Source of the DNA: Bacteroidales bacterium
Lineage (GTDB): Bacteria; Bacteroidota; Bacteroidia; Bacteroidales; Muribaculaceae
Reading direction: 5' to 3'
Assembly (NCBI GenBank): GCA_900770215.1
Contig: CAAGJW010000028.1
Location: forward strand, 1-31,317
DNA: 31,317 nt
Notes under the pieces: generated by a model
What the model was told of the DNA's origin: nothing
Databases searched by the model: none
Seen by the model: the letters and a program-made list of their open reading frames with translations, nothing else
Shown: positions 1 to 8,975 of the stretch, in pieces
How the letters are laid out: each line of letters begins with the position of its first letter
Numbering within the stretch: the first letter of the stretch is position 1
Made by a program: the position numbers and the translations under genes

Positions 1-198
1 CCCCTGTCCGTCGACCAGCTGATCAACACTCTCCAGAACCTGCGCTTCGGCCAGATCCAGGGACAGGGATACGTGCCCATGTTCCAGCGCACCACCCTCA
101 CCGACCAACTGCAAGAGCTTGCCGGTGTGGAAGTTAACAAACAGATAATCACAAAAGCAGCGATGAACGCGTTCTACCGAAAGGTTAACAAAGGTTAA
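1..198 (+). CDS. C-terminal end of a probable IS1634/IS4-type transposase (5' truncated by window)
   Basis: Frame 1 is open from the first base to a TAA at 196-198 and gives 65 residues, so only the C-terminus of a larger protein is visible. The stretch PMFQRTTLTDQLQELAG followed by IITKAAM and a basic tail resembles the C-terminal end I associate with Bacteroidota DDE transposases of the IS1634/IS4 type, where a segment of the form RTxLTDxLHE is followed by a lysine-rich end. No catalytic residue lies in the visible part, so the assignment rests on recall of that terminal pattern only. No terminal inverted repeat could be identified in 199-406 because the other end of the element is missing. 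It could instead be another protein with a similar tail. Confidence 0.4.
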   Translation, partial: PLSVDQLINTLQNLRFGQIQGQGYVPMFQRTTLTDQLQELAGVEVNKQIITKAAMNAFYRKVNKG

Positions 199-360
199 TC
201 TTTGCAGCACCGAAAAATTAGCTACATTACTTTGCTATCCAAAGCATTGTATAACAGCACGTTAATATAAACAACTGTCAAATTAGGAAAGGTAGAAAAT
301 TATTGCGACACGACCCAATTTATGGGCGTTAAACTTCTTTACCAAATCGAATTTTATCAC

Positions 361-368
361 TATTTTTG
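361..368 (+). promoter_or_regulatory. TAnnTTTG -7 box upstream of the DUF3298 gene
   Basis: TATTTTTG matches the Bacteroidota -7 element TAnnTTTG and lies 38 bases before the TTG start at 407. No convincing TTTG -33 element was seen at the expected distance. The rest of 199-406 is A+T-rich and shows no gene. Confidence 0.45.
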
Positions 369-406
369 CAACGCAATTTTTATTAGCGACCTATAAGGCT
401 ACTGTT

Positions 407-1654
407 TTGAGACTGAAATTTATCTTCACACTATTGATGGCCGTGGGCCTCACTCTCGGCACGAGGGCCCAGACCGAGATGCGCTTCCTCAACCCCCGCG
501 ACTATGCCAGCATCGACACGATGTGGTATATCCCCGACACGGTGACGACTGTCGACAGCTTGGGTGCCAGCCTGACCTATCGGTTTCTCACTATTGAAAA
601 CCGCGACAGCTCGGTGGGCATCTACGACTGCCGGCGGCACTGGATGTCGCCTAAGTTTTGGGGTGTGGACAGGAATGGCTACAACTTGTTCTACATTTGC
701 GACAACCTCACTACCAGTGTGTTCTATATGTGCGATGCTGTGCCAGGCCGCAACTGGATTGTGACCATGAGCGGCGACCGCATCGAGCTGCCGTCGTGCT
801 TCACACTCGACACGATACCTGGCGGCATGCTTGCGCTCGAGTACGGGGCCGACCGCTATGTGGCCAATGCCAATGCCTATGCCTCGCTGCGCATCAAGGC
901 CAAGCCGCTCATCGACCGCCTCGACAGTGTGCCCCTGTGGACCAGCACTGGCGACACGGCGAGGAGTGTGGAGCTGCGCACGGCCTATGCCATCGACTAT
1001 CCGCAAGGCAGCGAGCCGGCCGACGGGGCTGTGCGTCGCTGGATTTCGAGCGAGCTGGCCCGTAATGTCAACGCATTGGCGACCGACTCGGCTGCCATCG
1101 CCGTGCTCGATGCGTCCTCGCAGCCCGACACGGCCGCGGTGTACCGCTACTATGCTCTCGCCTTCGACAGCTTGATCTCTCGCTTGCACGGGCTGGGCCT
1201 GAACCAGGCCACCATCTTGCAGCGGGCCCGCTGGAACGGTCTGGTGACCTATCTGGCCGATTGCAACGCCTATGCTGGCGGAGCCAGCGGCAGGGCCTCG
1301 TTCAGCTATGCTACCTTCGACACGGCCACGGGTCGCCTGCTCACGAGCCGCGACATCATCAATGCCAGCAGCCATGCAGCGGTCGACAAGCTCATTGCCG
1401 ACGAGCTCAACCGCCAGCTCGCTGCTGCCGGGCTGCCGGGCAATCTCACCGCCAGCCAGGGCTACAACCCCGGCGGCAACGAGGACACTGTGACCGACTT
1501 CTGGACTGCCGGCTGCGCCTTTCTGCCCAGTGGGGTGGTGTTTTCCTATCAGCCCTATGAGATAGCGCAGGACAATGATTTTTATTTTGTCGTGATCCCC
1601 TATAGCCGCATTCAGCCCTACTTGAAGATAAATCCTGGAAAAATTACTAATTGA
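407..1654 (+). CDS. Secreted DUF3298 (RsiV C-terminal-like) domain protein
   Basis: A 415-residue exported protein of unknown function. Residues 1-22 form a signal peptide (basic MRLK, then a hydrophobic run ending at TRAQ). The C-terminal part, about 290-410, has the features of DUF3298, the domain at the C-terminus of RsiV-type anti-sigma factors: a SFSYATFDTATGRLL strand, an FLPSGVVFSYQPYEIA segment and a final VIPYSRIQPYL. In that family the last segment packs in a small alpha/beta domain that in RsiV binds lysozyme; whether this protein binds anything similar is unknown. The start is TTG at 407, which fits the signal peptide and the promoter box at 361-368; no ATG gives a complete signal sequence. 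Its TGA stop is directly followed by the GTG of the MFS transporter, so the two are probably co-translated. Confidence 0.7.
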   Translation: MRLKFIFTLLMAVGLTLGTRAQTEMRFLNPRDYASIDTMWYIPDTVTTVDSLGASLTYRFLTIENRDSSVGIYDCRRHWMSPKFWGVDRNGYNLFYICDNLTTSVFYMCDAVPGRNWIVTMSGDRIELPSCFTLDTIPGGMLALEYGADRYVANANAYASLRIKAKPLIDRLDSVPLWTSTGDTARSVELRTAYAIDYPQGSEPADGAVRRWISSELARNVNALATDSAAIAVLDASSQPDTAAVYRYYALAFDSLISRLHGLGLNQATILQRARWNGLVTYLADCNAYAGGASGRASFSYATFDTATGRLLTSRDIINASSHAAVDKLIADELNRQLAAAGLPGNLTASQGYNPGGNEDTVTDFWTAGCAFLPSGVVFSYQPYEIAQDNDFYFVVIPYSRIQPYLKINPGKITN

Positions 1655-2839
1655 GTGATACAACTTGAAGAAAACCAGGGCATTCCCCGCGGCCTCATCA
1701 TCTTGATGGCTGTGGTGGCAGGCCTCACTGTGGCCAATCTCTACTACAACCAGCCCTTGCTCGAGCTCATGCGTGCCCAGCTGGGCACCAGTGAGGCCGA
1801 GGCCAATCTCATTACCGTCATCACCCAGGCAGGCTATGCTGCCGGGCTGTGCTTCTTGATACCGGCGGGCGACTTGTACAGCCGCCGGCGTCTCATCGTG
1901 TCGTGCATGACGATGGCAGCCGTCATGGCCCTTGTCATCGGTTTTGCCACAAGCGTCTATGTGGTGTGGTCAGCCAGTCTTGTCATGGGGGCCTGTTCGG
2001 TGATACCGCAGTTTTTCATGCCCATCGCAGGCCAGTACTCGCAGCCGCGCAACAAGGCGCGCAACATGGGCTATGTGCTCTCGGGCTTGCTTGTGGGCAT
2101 CTTGGGAGCCCGGGTGGTGGGCGGCTTTGTGGGCCAGTGGCTGGGGTGGCGTGCCATGTTTTTTATCTCGGCCGGCATCATGGCAGTGTGCCTGGTCTTG
2201 ACCCTCTATGCCATGCCGGCGATGAAGGCCAACTTCAGTGGCACCTACTGCCAACTCATGCGTTCGGTGGTGCACATCGTAGCCACGCATCGCCAGGTGA
2301 GAATCAACTCGCTGCGTGGCGGCTTTGCCTTTGGCAGTTTCCTGGCCGTGTGGTCGTGCCTGGCCTTTCACTTGTCGAGAGACTTCGGGGCAGGCAGCGA
2401 CATGGTGGGCTTGCTCGGCCTGTGTGGTCTGGCGGGTGCAATGGCTGCAAGCGGCATGGGCAGGCTGGTGCCCGTGTGCGGTGTGCGGGCACTGAGCATC
2501 GTGGGGGCGTTGCTGCAAGTGGCAGGCTGGGGGCTGGCCTGGTTTTTCGGCCACAGCCTTGTTGCTCTTGCCGCAGCTGTGATTGTGGTCGACGTGGGCT
2601 TGCAATGCCAGCAGTTGAGCAATCAGAGCGACTGCCTGCGCCTCTTGCCCGAGGCCGGCAACCGCGCCAACACGATCTTTATGACCACCTACTTTGTGGG
2701 CGGTGCACTGGGCACCCTGCTGGCTGGGTGGGGCTGGGAGTTGGGGCTGTGGCCCGGTGTGTGCGCCGTGGGGGTGGCCATGGCGCTGTGCAGCATAGCA
2801 GTGTCGCTGCTGCTCGACGTCAGGCCCCCACAGTGTTGA
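1655..2839 (+). CDS. Major facilitator superfamily (MFS) transporter
   Basis: A 394-residue inner-membrane protein with about twelve hydrophobic segments and short loops, the usual size for an MFS permease. The first helix ends in TVANLYYNQPLL, a pattern common in the YgaY/YnfM-like branch of MFS efflux proteins. The loop after helix 2 carries GDLYSRRRL, a version of the MFS motif A (G-x-x-x-D-R-x-G-R-R). The substrate cannot be deduced. The GTG start at 1655 follows the upstream stop with no spacer, which implies translational coupling with the DUF3298 protein; no earlier ATG exists in frame. It converges on the lipoprotein gene with only seven bases between the two stops. Confidence 0.85.
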   Translation: MIQLEENQGIPRGLIILMAVVAGLTVANLYYNQPLLELMRAQLGTSEAEANLITVITQAGYAAGLCFLIPAGDLYSRRRLIVSCMTMAAVMALVIGFATSVYVVWSASLVMGACSVIPQFFMPIAGQYSQPRNKARNMGYVLSGLLVGILGARVVGGFVGQWLGWRAMFFISAGIMAVCLVLTLYAMPAMKANFSGTYCQLMRSVVHIVATHRQVRINSLRGGFAFGSFLAVWSCLAFHLSRDFGAGSDMVGLLGLCGLAGAMAASGMGRLVPVCGVRALSIVGALLQVAGWGLAWFFGHSLVALAAAVIVVDVGLQCQQLSNQSDCLRLLPEAGNRANTIFMTTYFVGGALGTLLAGWGWELGLWPGVCAVGVAMALCSIAVSLLLDVRPPQC

Positions 2840-2846
2840 GCCGTGC

Positions 2847-3365
2847 CTATTGTGTCTTCAGTTGTTTTGAGTATTTGAGCAAGAACTCATTTCTCTCTTT
2901 ATCGATGGCCAGTAGCGTGTGGCTCACCTTCTGGGAATAGTCGTAGGGCGTGCCCGATGGCTGGGTGGCAAGGTCGCACAGCGTGTTGATTTCGGCTACA
3001 AGGGCCATGAAGTCGTTGTACACATCTTTTCGCTCGCTGGGCGAGTTCTTCAGTTTCGAGGCAAGGCTGTTGAGCCTGCTCTTGCACGACTCGAGCGAGT
3101 CGAGCGTGCCGTTTGCCTTGTAGTCGTTGCTAAGCCTCCTGAGGGCGTCGCTGGCGTTGTCCACACGATCTCCGTGGCTGTCGACATGGTCAAACGTGGC
3201 TTTGGTCAACGTGGTTACCGTCATCGAAGCTACATCTTGCGACAGTTTCTGGGTCTCGACAGCGCAACTGTAGGCTTCTTGCATGGCGAGGTCATAGGCT
3301 TTTCCTGTATTCTTGCACGACACAAGCAAGAGAAGACTTGCGATGATCAAAAACAGGTTTCTCAT
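2847..3365 (-). CDS. Small lipoprotein of unknown function
   Basis: A 172-residue protein starting MRNLFLIIASLLLLVSC, a lipoprotein signal peptide with lipobox LVSC and the modifiable cysteine at residue 17. The mature part is highly charged and probably mostly helical: runs such as DSLESCKSRLNSLASKLKN and the C-terminal LLAIDKERNEFLLKYSKQLK look amphipathic. No enzymatic motif is visible and I do not recognise the family. A TACATTTG box at 3410-3403 on the minus strand lies 38 bases upstream of the ATG and is the likely promoter. The product is probably a periplasm-facing or outer-membrane-anchored small lipoprotein. Confidence 0.7.
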   Translation of the reverse strand: MRNLFLIIASLLLLVSCKNTGKAYDLAMQEAYSCAVETQKLSQDVASMTVTTLTKATFDHVDSHGDRVDNASDALRRLSNDYKANGTLDSLESCKSRLNSLASKLKNSPSERKDVYNDFMALVAEINTLCDLATQPSGTPYDYSQKVSHTLLAIDKERNEFLLKYSKQLKTQ

Positions 3366-3402
3366 TTTGTGTTCTTTTTGTAATTAAACAATATCTTTGT
3401 TG

Positions 3403-3410
3403 CAAATGTA
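3403..3410 (-). promoter_or_regulatory. TAnnTTTG box for the lipoprotein gene
   Basis: Read on the minus strand the sequence is TACATTTG, a full match to the Bacteroidota -7 element, 38 bases before the ATG at 3365. It is part of a divergent promoter region with the plus-strand boxes at 3392-3399 and 3434-3441. Confidence 0.5.
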
Positions 3411-3433
3411 GATAAAATAATCGTGATTTTTTC

Positions 3434-3441
3434 TACTTTTG
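3434..3441 (+). promoter_or_regulatory. TAnnTTTG box for the HD hydrolase gene
   Basis: TACTTTTG matches TAnnTTTG and ends 39 bases before the ATG at 3481. A second plus-strand match, TATCTTTG, lies at 3392-3399, so either or both may be used. Confidence 0.45.
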
Positions 3442-3480
3442 TAATAAAATACTGGCGTTTTATTTAAAATATATCAAGAT

Positions 3481-3987
3481 ATGGACTATAGTGAAATCAT
3501 CGACCTGTTGACGTGGAAAATGGTTGGCTTCGACAAGGGCGATCCCAAGCGCATTCAGCACATGCTCAAGGTGCACCGTTTTGCCCAGCTCATTGCCCGC
3601 GCCGAGCAGGTCGACGAGCACACGCGGCAGGTGCTTGAGTGTGCCGCTGTGCTGCACGATGTGGGCATTCACCCGGCCGAGGCCAAGTATGGGCGTTGCG
3701 ACGGCAAGTTGCAAGAGCAAGAGGGACCGGCCCCGGCACGAGCAATGTTGCAGTCGCTGGGTGTTGCAACGGCCGATATCGAACGCATATGCTACTTGAT
3801 TGCTCATCACCACACCTACACCGACATCGACGGCATCGACTACCAGATACTGGTGGAGGCCGATTTCCTGGTCAACATCTACGAGGACAACGTGCCGCTG
3901 GGCCAGGCTGCTATTGTGAAGGAGCGCATCTTCAAGACGGCTGCCGGCATGCGCCTGCTCGACTTGCTCTATGAGGAGAAGTATTAG
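3481..3987 (+). CDS. HD-domain metal-dependent phosphohydrolase
   Basis: A 168-residue cytoplasmic protein of the HD superfamily, whose members hydrolyse phosphate esters of nucleotides or similar substrates with one or two metal ions. The metal ligands are visible in order: H27 in the first helix, the H59-D60 doublet in AAVLHDVG, the H109-H110-H111 run and D128 in LVEADFLVN. The single-domain length and the spacing fit small stand-alone HD hydrolases. It has no signal peptide and no fused regulatory domain. The substrate cannot be predicted. It is flanked by a divergent lipoprotein gene and, after 79 bases, by a secreted protein on the same strand; no functional link is evident. Confidence 0.8.
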   Translation: MDYSEIIDLLTWKMVGFDKGDPKRIQHMLKVHRFAQLIARAEQVDEHTRQVLECAAVLHDVGIHPAEAKYGRCDGKLQEQEGPAPARAMLQSLGVATADIERICYLIAHHHTYTDIDGIDYQILVEADFLVNIYEDNVPLGQAAIVKERIFKTAAGMRLLDLLYEEKY

Positions 3988-4066
3988 CGTGAAAATGCTT
4001 CTTCCACACATAGACCTTCACCCTTCTAACCCTAATGACAGCTATTAACATTAAATCATAAACATT

Positions 4067-6238
4067 ATGTACAACAGTAAGCACTTTACCTCACTTTTGA
4101 CTACGGCGATAGTGCTCCTTAGCGCCATGCCGGCAGCATCGATGACCAAGGTCGAGCTGCAGCCATCGATACAAGAAATCCATTCTGAGGCGGGCATCTC
4201 CCAGGCTCCTGGCCCTGCCAGTGCCCGCTCGGCACAAGCGCCCGTCGTGGGCGCACCCCTGCTCACTGCCCCCGACGGGACCGTGCTGTGGGGTTGCGTG
4301 ATCGACGGCAGCAATTTCACCAACGACTACTGGACCGACCCCTATGGCGTGTATTCCTTCACGCCGGCCGATAGCATGAAGTTTGCCACCGTGTGCAAGA
4401 CCAGTGACTTGAATGCCAACTGTGGCGGAGTGTTCTACGACGGCTGGTTTCACTATGTGACTCGACGCGATGCCTACGGCGACACCTACTTCTATCACAA
4501 TGCCTACGACATCAACACGTGGGACGAGGATACCTGGGTGCACGTGTCGCTCGACGACGGCTATCCCTACTGGGCCTTGTCGTGCACCTACGATGCCACC
4601 ACATCGCGAGCCTACGGCTGCTACTACACCAGCCAGGGCAAAGGCATGGAGATTGCCTCGCTCGACTACACCACGCTCACGCGCAAGTCGATAGCGCCTA
4701 CCGACACGATGTATCTCGTGTTTGCGGCCGATGCCCAGGGACAGCTTTATGCCATAAGCGCCGGAGCCAATCTTTACAAAATCGACAAGACAACCGGTGC
4801 TGCCACGCTGGTAGGACCCACTGGTGTCGACATAGGCCGCTATGCCCAAAGCGGCATCATCAATCCCCGCACTGGCAAGTTCTACTGGGCCTCGCAAGAG
4901 AAAAACTACGATGCCAACCTCTATGAGGTGAACCTCACGACCGGTGCCGCCACGCTGATAGGTCCCATCCCTTACAAGTCGCAGATATCGGCGCTCTACA
5001 TTCCTGCTCCCGAGGCTGCCGACGACGCTCCCGCTGCCGTACAGAACCTCAAGGCAGCCTACAACGGCACGACCACGGTAGTGACGTTCACGGCACCGGC
5101 CACCACCTTTGCCGGAGGCGAGCTCAAGGGCGACTTGAGCTACAAGGTGATGGTCGACGGCAACGAGGCTGTGACTGGCACGGTTGCAGCTGGAGCCACG
5201 GTGAGAACCAACGTCGACGCTGTCGAGGGCAACCGCGTGTTTACGGTCGTCACGGCCAATGCTGCCGGCAACGGCCCTAAGACCAAGGTTGAGGCCTGGG
5301 TGGGCTACGACACCCCTACCGATCCCGCCGACGTGACTCTTGCTGTCGATGACAGCAATGTGGCTCACCTGAGCTGGAAAGCACCCACTGCGGGCGTGCA
5401 CAATGGCTACCTGGGCAAGCTTGCCTATCGCGTCACCCGCTACCCAGGCGAGGTGGTTGTGGCCGACAGCCAGACCGACACCACGTTCACCGAGACCTTG
5501 CCCAGTGCCGCCATGGCGAGCTACAGCTACGGCGTGACTGCCCTCAACGGCCAGCAGGAAAGCCTCATGACGAAGTCTAACACTGTGGTTGTGGGCGACG
5601 GTTTCGAGGTGCCCTATGCCGAGTATTTCGACGACCAGGCAAGTTTCGACCTGTTTACCTTGCTTGAGGGCGAGGAGACCGGGCTCACCTGGACGTGGAA
5701 CAGCGCCGGAGGGTATGCCCAGTCGGCATGGGGTCGTGCCAAGGCGGCCGACCAGTGGCTCATCACCCCGCCCGTCAAGCTCGAGGCCGGCCACACCTAT
5801 CGCTTCTCGGCCAGTGTGGCAGCGCAGAGTGCATCCTATGTCGAGCGCTTCGAGGCTGCTTGTGGCACGGCTCCCACCCGTGCTGCCATGACCGAGCCCC
5901 TTGTTGCCCCCACCGAGTTGACCCAGGGCAAGACGTTCAAAGCCTATGGCAGCGACTTTGTGCCCGCCACCACAGGCAAGTATTACTTTGGCATTCATGC
6001 CACGAGCGATGCTGGCATGTTCCGCGTGCTGGCCGACAGCATCACAATCACCCACATCATGGGTCCCACGGCAGTCACCAGCGTGGGCAGCGATGTGTCG
6101 ACAGGTGAGGTTGAAGTCTTCAATCTCAACGGTGTGCGTGTAGCCTGCGGGGCCGGTGCACTGTCCACGTTGCCCAAGGGCGTCTACATCTTGAAATATC
6201 GCGATGCAGCCCGTGGCAAGAAGATCGTTGTGAAGTGA
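4067..6238 (+). CDS. Large secreted modular protein: propeller-like, two FN3, jelly-roll, sorting tail
   Basis: A 723-residue exported protein with a signal peptide at residues 1-25. About 75-315 contains repeated blade-like units, the clearest being LYKIDKTTGAATLVGP (237) and LYEVNLTTGAATLIGP (285), suggesting a beta-propeller-like domain. Two fibronectin type III-like modules follow (about 319-415 and 416-510), then a segment at 511-665 beginning with FEVPYAEYFDD and containing ADQWLITPPVKLEAGHTYRFS, as in cleaved-adhesin/choice-of-anchor J jelly rolls. The end (about 680-723), with VFNLNGVRV, LPKGVYILK and a basic KKIVVK, resembles type IX secretion type A sorting domains. No catalytic motif is seen, so an adhesive or binding role at the cell surface is inferred. 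No TAnnTTTG box was found in 3988-4066. Confidence 0.7.
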   Translation: MYNSKHFTSLLTTAIVLLSAMPAASMTKVELQPSIQEIHSEAGISQAPGPASARSAQAPVVGAPLLTAPDGTVLWGCVIDGSNFTNDYWTDPYGVYSFTPADSMKFATVCKTSDLNANCGGVFYDGWFHYVTRRDAYGDTYFYHNAYDINTWDEDTWVHVSLDDGYPYWALSCTYDATTSRAYGCYYTSQGKGMEIASLDYTTLTRKSIAPTDTMYLVFAADAQGQLYAISAGANLYKIDKTTGAATLVGPTGVDIGRYAQSGIINPRTGKFYWASQEKNYDANLYEVNLTTGAATLIGPIPYKSQISALYIPAPEAADDAPAAVQNLKAAYNGTTTVVTFTAPATTFAGGELKGDLSYKVMVDGNEAVTGTVAAGATVRTNVDAVEGNRVFTVVTANAAGNGPKTKVEAWVGYDTPTDPADVTLAVDDSNVAHLSWKAPTAGVHNGYLGKLAYRVTRYPGEVVVADSQTDTTFTETLPSAAMASYSYGVTALNGQQESLMTKSNTVVVGDGFEVPYAEYFDDQASFDLFTLLEGEETGLTWTWNSAGGYAQSAWGRAKAADQWLITPPVKLEAGHTYRFSASVAAQSASYVERFEAACGTAPTRAAMTEPLVAPTELTQGKTFKAYGSDFVPATTGKYYFGIHATSDAGMFRVLADSITITHIMGPTAVTSVGSDVSTGEVEVFNLNGVRVACGAGALSTLPKGVYILKYRDAARGKKIVVK

Positions 6239-6287
6239 TTTGTCAAGGTTTTTTTCAAGCTGTCACAGTGTTTTCTCAGGAATGTAG

Positions 6288-6295
6288 TATCTTTG
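6288..6295 (+). promoter_or_regulatory. TAnnTTTG box upstream of the DUF5722 enzyme gene
   Basis: TATCTTTG is a full match to the -7 element and lies 40 bases before the ATG at 6336. It suggests the DUF5722 gene has its own promoter rather than depending only on read-through from the gene ending at 6238. Confidence 0.5.
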
Positions 6296-6335
6296 TGATG
6301 CCTTTTAATGAAGCATAAACAAAATACACATCGAT

Positions 6336-8951
6336 ATGAAACTAAGAAAATTGCTGCTGTTTCTACTGGCAGCGTCCATGCTCACAGCTTGGGCCGACAA
6401 GAGCGCCAACTTGCGCAACTACTTGTACAACAATGTCTACACATCGCAGGTGACCAGCGTTAAGGTCACCAGCACGCAAGTCATTGTCGAGGGTGTGGTC
6501 GATGACGAGGGCGGCAGTTATGCCCTGGTCGAGGCCACACCAGCCGACAATGTCACCGAGGACACCGCCTTTGCTCACCGCACGGCGTTGTCTGGCAAGA
6601 AATTCAAGGTCACGCTTTCGCGCTATGATAGCTACGACGGCTACAACTATGACCGCGCTCTGTCGAAGTGGGCCATCGCCTCGACCAGCGGCGGCCGCGA
6701 CTCGCTCGTGAGCTATGCCCGCTATGCCGACGAGGTGGCCGCCATCACGTCGCCGGCCGCACTTGTGCCAGTGAGCAAGAAAGGTGTGGGGGCAGGCCTG
6801 GGCGACACCTACATGCACGACCTCGACAGTCTGGGGGCTAAAAACATCACCTGCAACATTGTGATTAACTCCTTGATTGCCCAGAGTCCCATCTTTGCCA
6901 ACAGTGTGGAATACAGCTACGGCGGCAAGACCTATTATATCGACGGCGGCGCCATTTCCGAGTGGGACCGTCACCTCACCTATTACCAGCAACGCGACAT
7001 TGCCGTGAGTGCCATCATCCTGGTCACACCCGGGGCCACCGACGCCACGCTGAGCCATGTGTTCTGCCACCCCGACTACAACGGGGGCTACTACTCGATG
7101 CCCAACATGACCACCATGGAGAGTGTGAACGCCTATGCAGCCATACTCAACTACCTGGCCAGCCGCTACAACGGCAACGGCCACGGCCGCATCGAGCACT
7201 GGATCATGCACAACGAGGTCGACATGGGCTCGATGTGGACCAATATGGGCTCGCCTGCCGAGCTTGTCTACATCGACGAGTATGTGAAGTCGATGCGACT
7301 GTGCTACAACATCGTGCGCCAGTATGACCAGCACGCCTTCGTCCTGGGCTCCTACACCCACGACTGGACCATAGGCTCGGGCGGCTACTCGTGCAAAAAC
7401 ATGCTTGAGCAGACGCTGCAGTACAGCGCCAGGGAGGGCGACTTCCACTGGGGCGTTGCGGCGCATCCCTATCCGCAGGACTTGAGCAAGCCCGATTTCT
7501 GGAAAAACGACAAGCAGTCGACGGGCAGCAAGGACAGTCCCTATGTCACCTTCAAGAACTTGGAAGTGATCAACGACTGGATACTCGACCCTGCCCATTT
7601 CTATAACGGCAGCGAGAAGCGCGCCCTCTTCCTCTCGGAAAACGGCACCAACTCGCCCTCCTATAGCGACAAAGACCTGGCCCATCAGGCAGCCGGAGCA
7701 TGCTGGGCCTGGAAAAAGGCCAATGTGCTCAAGGGCATCGACGCCATCATGTGGCACAACTGGATGGACAACCGTGTGGAAGACGGCCTGCGCATAGGCC
7801 TGCACTTCTTCCCCGACGACGAGACCAACCCTGGCGGCCGCAAACCCGTGTGGTATGTGTGGCGCGCTGCCGGCACTGCGCTTGAAGACAGCGTGATGAA
7901 CCCTTACAAGAGCGTGATGGGCCTCACCGACTGGAACGACATCTTCATGCTGGTCGAGACCACGGGCCGCACCTTCTCACCGAGCTACAGCTATGTGATG
8001 GAGGCCGAGGACTATGACCAGGGCGGTCGCGGCGTGGCCTACGACGGCCGCATGACTACTGCTGGCTCGGCCTACCGCACCGACGTCGATGGCGTGAGCC
8101 TCGAGCAACGTTCGGCTGCCAGCAACGGCTGGGACATTGCCGACATGGGCGCTGCCTGGAACAGCTATGACCTGGGCAAGTGGGTCGATCCCGACAAGCG
8201 TATCATAAGCCGCGCCATGGCCCAGGAAAACTGGGGCAGCTGGTTTACCTACAGCTTTGAGGCCGCTACCGACATTGTGGCCGACATCTATTTCCACTTT
8301 GGCCAGGCTTGGAGCAAGTATGGCAAGGCTGCCGGCGCGGGGTGGGCCCCAAGCGACTCTACCTATCGCATCGAGCATGAACCTGCCTTGAACTGGCCCC
8401 GACACTATGCCGGCGCCGTGGTGGTGAGTCTCGATGGAGTGAACCTGGCCACCACGCAATCGGCCCGTCCCCTTGTGCCTGAGACCTACCAGGCCCGTGG
8501 CACCAACTTCAACACCATTGCTGCCGACAAGTCGAAGTGGACCTCGACACTCACGGGCGGCGCCTCAGCGACCGACACGCTGTGGCTGTGGAGCAAGGCC
8601 AACGTGAACGGCTCGCTTGTCTACAATCAGGAGCCCGACTACAGCCGTGTGCACCTGACCCCGGGGCAGCACGTGCTGAAGATTGCCAGCCTGTGTGGCC
8701 CGTGGACCTTCGACTGCATCAAGGTCGACTGCTACCAGCCCACCAGTGTGACAACTGTGGAGAGCTGCACCCCATTGCATCTCAAGGCATGGGGTGGCAT
8801 GGGCGCAATCTATGTCGAGACCGATAAGCCAGCCCGTGTGTTCAGCATCACAGGCAGGTTGATGGGCATGACGTCATCGTCGCTGCAAGTGCCCGCCGGC
8901 ATCTACATCGTGAGCACGGGCAGCGAGCACAAGAAGGTGCTGGTGAGGTAA
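6336..8951 (+). CDS. Secreted DUF5722 glycosidase-like enzyme with CBM6-like module and sorting tail
   Basis: An 871-residue exported protein with a signal peptide at 1-20. Residues about 130-545 match what I know of DUF5722, a TIM-barrel family related to glycoside hydrolases. Candidate catalytic acids are E294 in MHNEVD (an N-E pair as in clan GH-A acid/base residues) and E435 in LFLSENG, with HNWMDN at 474 near the next strand. Residues about 553-800 start with YVMEAEDYDQGGRGVAY and end with PGQHVLKIASLCGPWTFDCIKVDC, as expected of a CBM6-like carbohydrate-binding module, though the span is about twice the usual size and must contain insertions. The end (815-871) has VFSITGRL, VPAGIYIVS and KKVLVR, like a type IX secretion sorting tail. 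It is probably a surface or secreted polysaccharide-degrading enzyme; the substrate is unknown, and no SusC/SusD pair is nearby. Confidence 0.75.
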   Translation: MKLRKLLLFLLAASMLTAWADKSANLRNYLYNNVYTSQVTSVKVTSTQVIVEGVVDDEGGSYALVEATPADNVTEDTAFAHRTALSGKKFKVTLSRYDSYDGYNYDRALSKWAIASTSGGRDSLVSYARYADEVAAITSPAALVPVSKKGVGAGLGDTYMHDLDSLGAKNITCNIVINSLIAQSPIFANSVEYSYGGKTYYIDGGAISEWDRHLTYYQQRDIAVSAIILVTPGATDATLSHVFCHPDYNGGYYSMPNMTTMESVNAYAAILNYLASRYNGNGHGRIEHWIMHNEVDMGSMWTNMGSPAELVYIDEYVKSMRLCYNIVRQYDQHAFVLGSYTHDWTIGSGGYSCKNMLEQTLQYSAREGDFHWGVAAHPYPQDLSKPDFWKNDKQSTGSKDSPYVTFKNLEVINDWILDPAHFYNGSEKRALFLSENGTNSPSYSDKDLAHQAAGACWAWKKANVLKGIDAIMWHNWMDNRVEDGLRIGLHFFPDDETNPGGRKPVWYVWRAAGTALEDSVMNPYKSVMGLTDWNDIFMLVETTGRTFSPSYSYVMEAEDYDQGGRGVAYDGRMTTAGSAYRTDVDGVSLEQRSAASNGWDIADMGAAWNSYDLGKWVDPDKRIISRAMAQENWGSWFTYSFEAATDIVADIYFHFGQAWSKYGKAAGAGWAPSDSTYRIEHEPALNWPRHYAGAVVVSLDGVNLATTQSARPLVPETYQARGTNFNTIAADKSKWTSTLTGGASATDTLWLWSKANVNGSLVYNQEPDYSRVHLTPGQHVLKIASLCGPWTFDCIKVDCYQPTSVTTVESCTPLHLKAWGGMGAIYVETDKPARVFSITGRLMGMTSSSLQVPAGIYIVSTGSEHKKVLVR

Positions 8952-8975
8952 ACGATTGCTTGCAACAAAATGATA

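Noticed and set aside
5175..5188. TGGCACGGTTGC, partly like a sigma-54 promoter
   Set aside because: The GG to GC spacing is seven instead of ten and the site lies inside a coding region.
4091..6055. Minus-strand open frame of 654 codons
   Set aside because: It is antisense to the 723-residue secreted protein, has a low-complexity G/H/V/A-rich translation and no recognisable domain; long antisense frames are expected in G+C-rich genes.
6363..7805. Minus-strand open frame of 480 codons
   Set aside because: Antisense to the DUF5722 enzyme, with biased H/V/G composition and no signal or domain.
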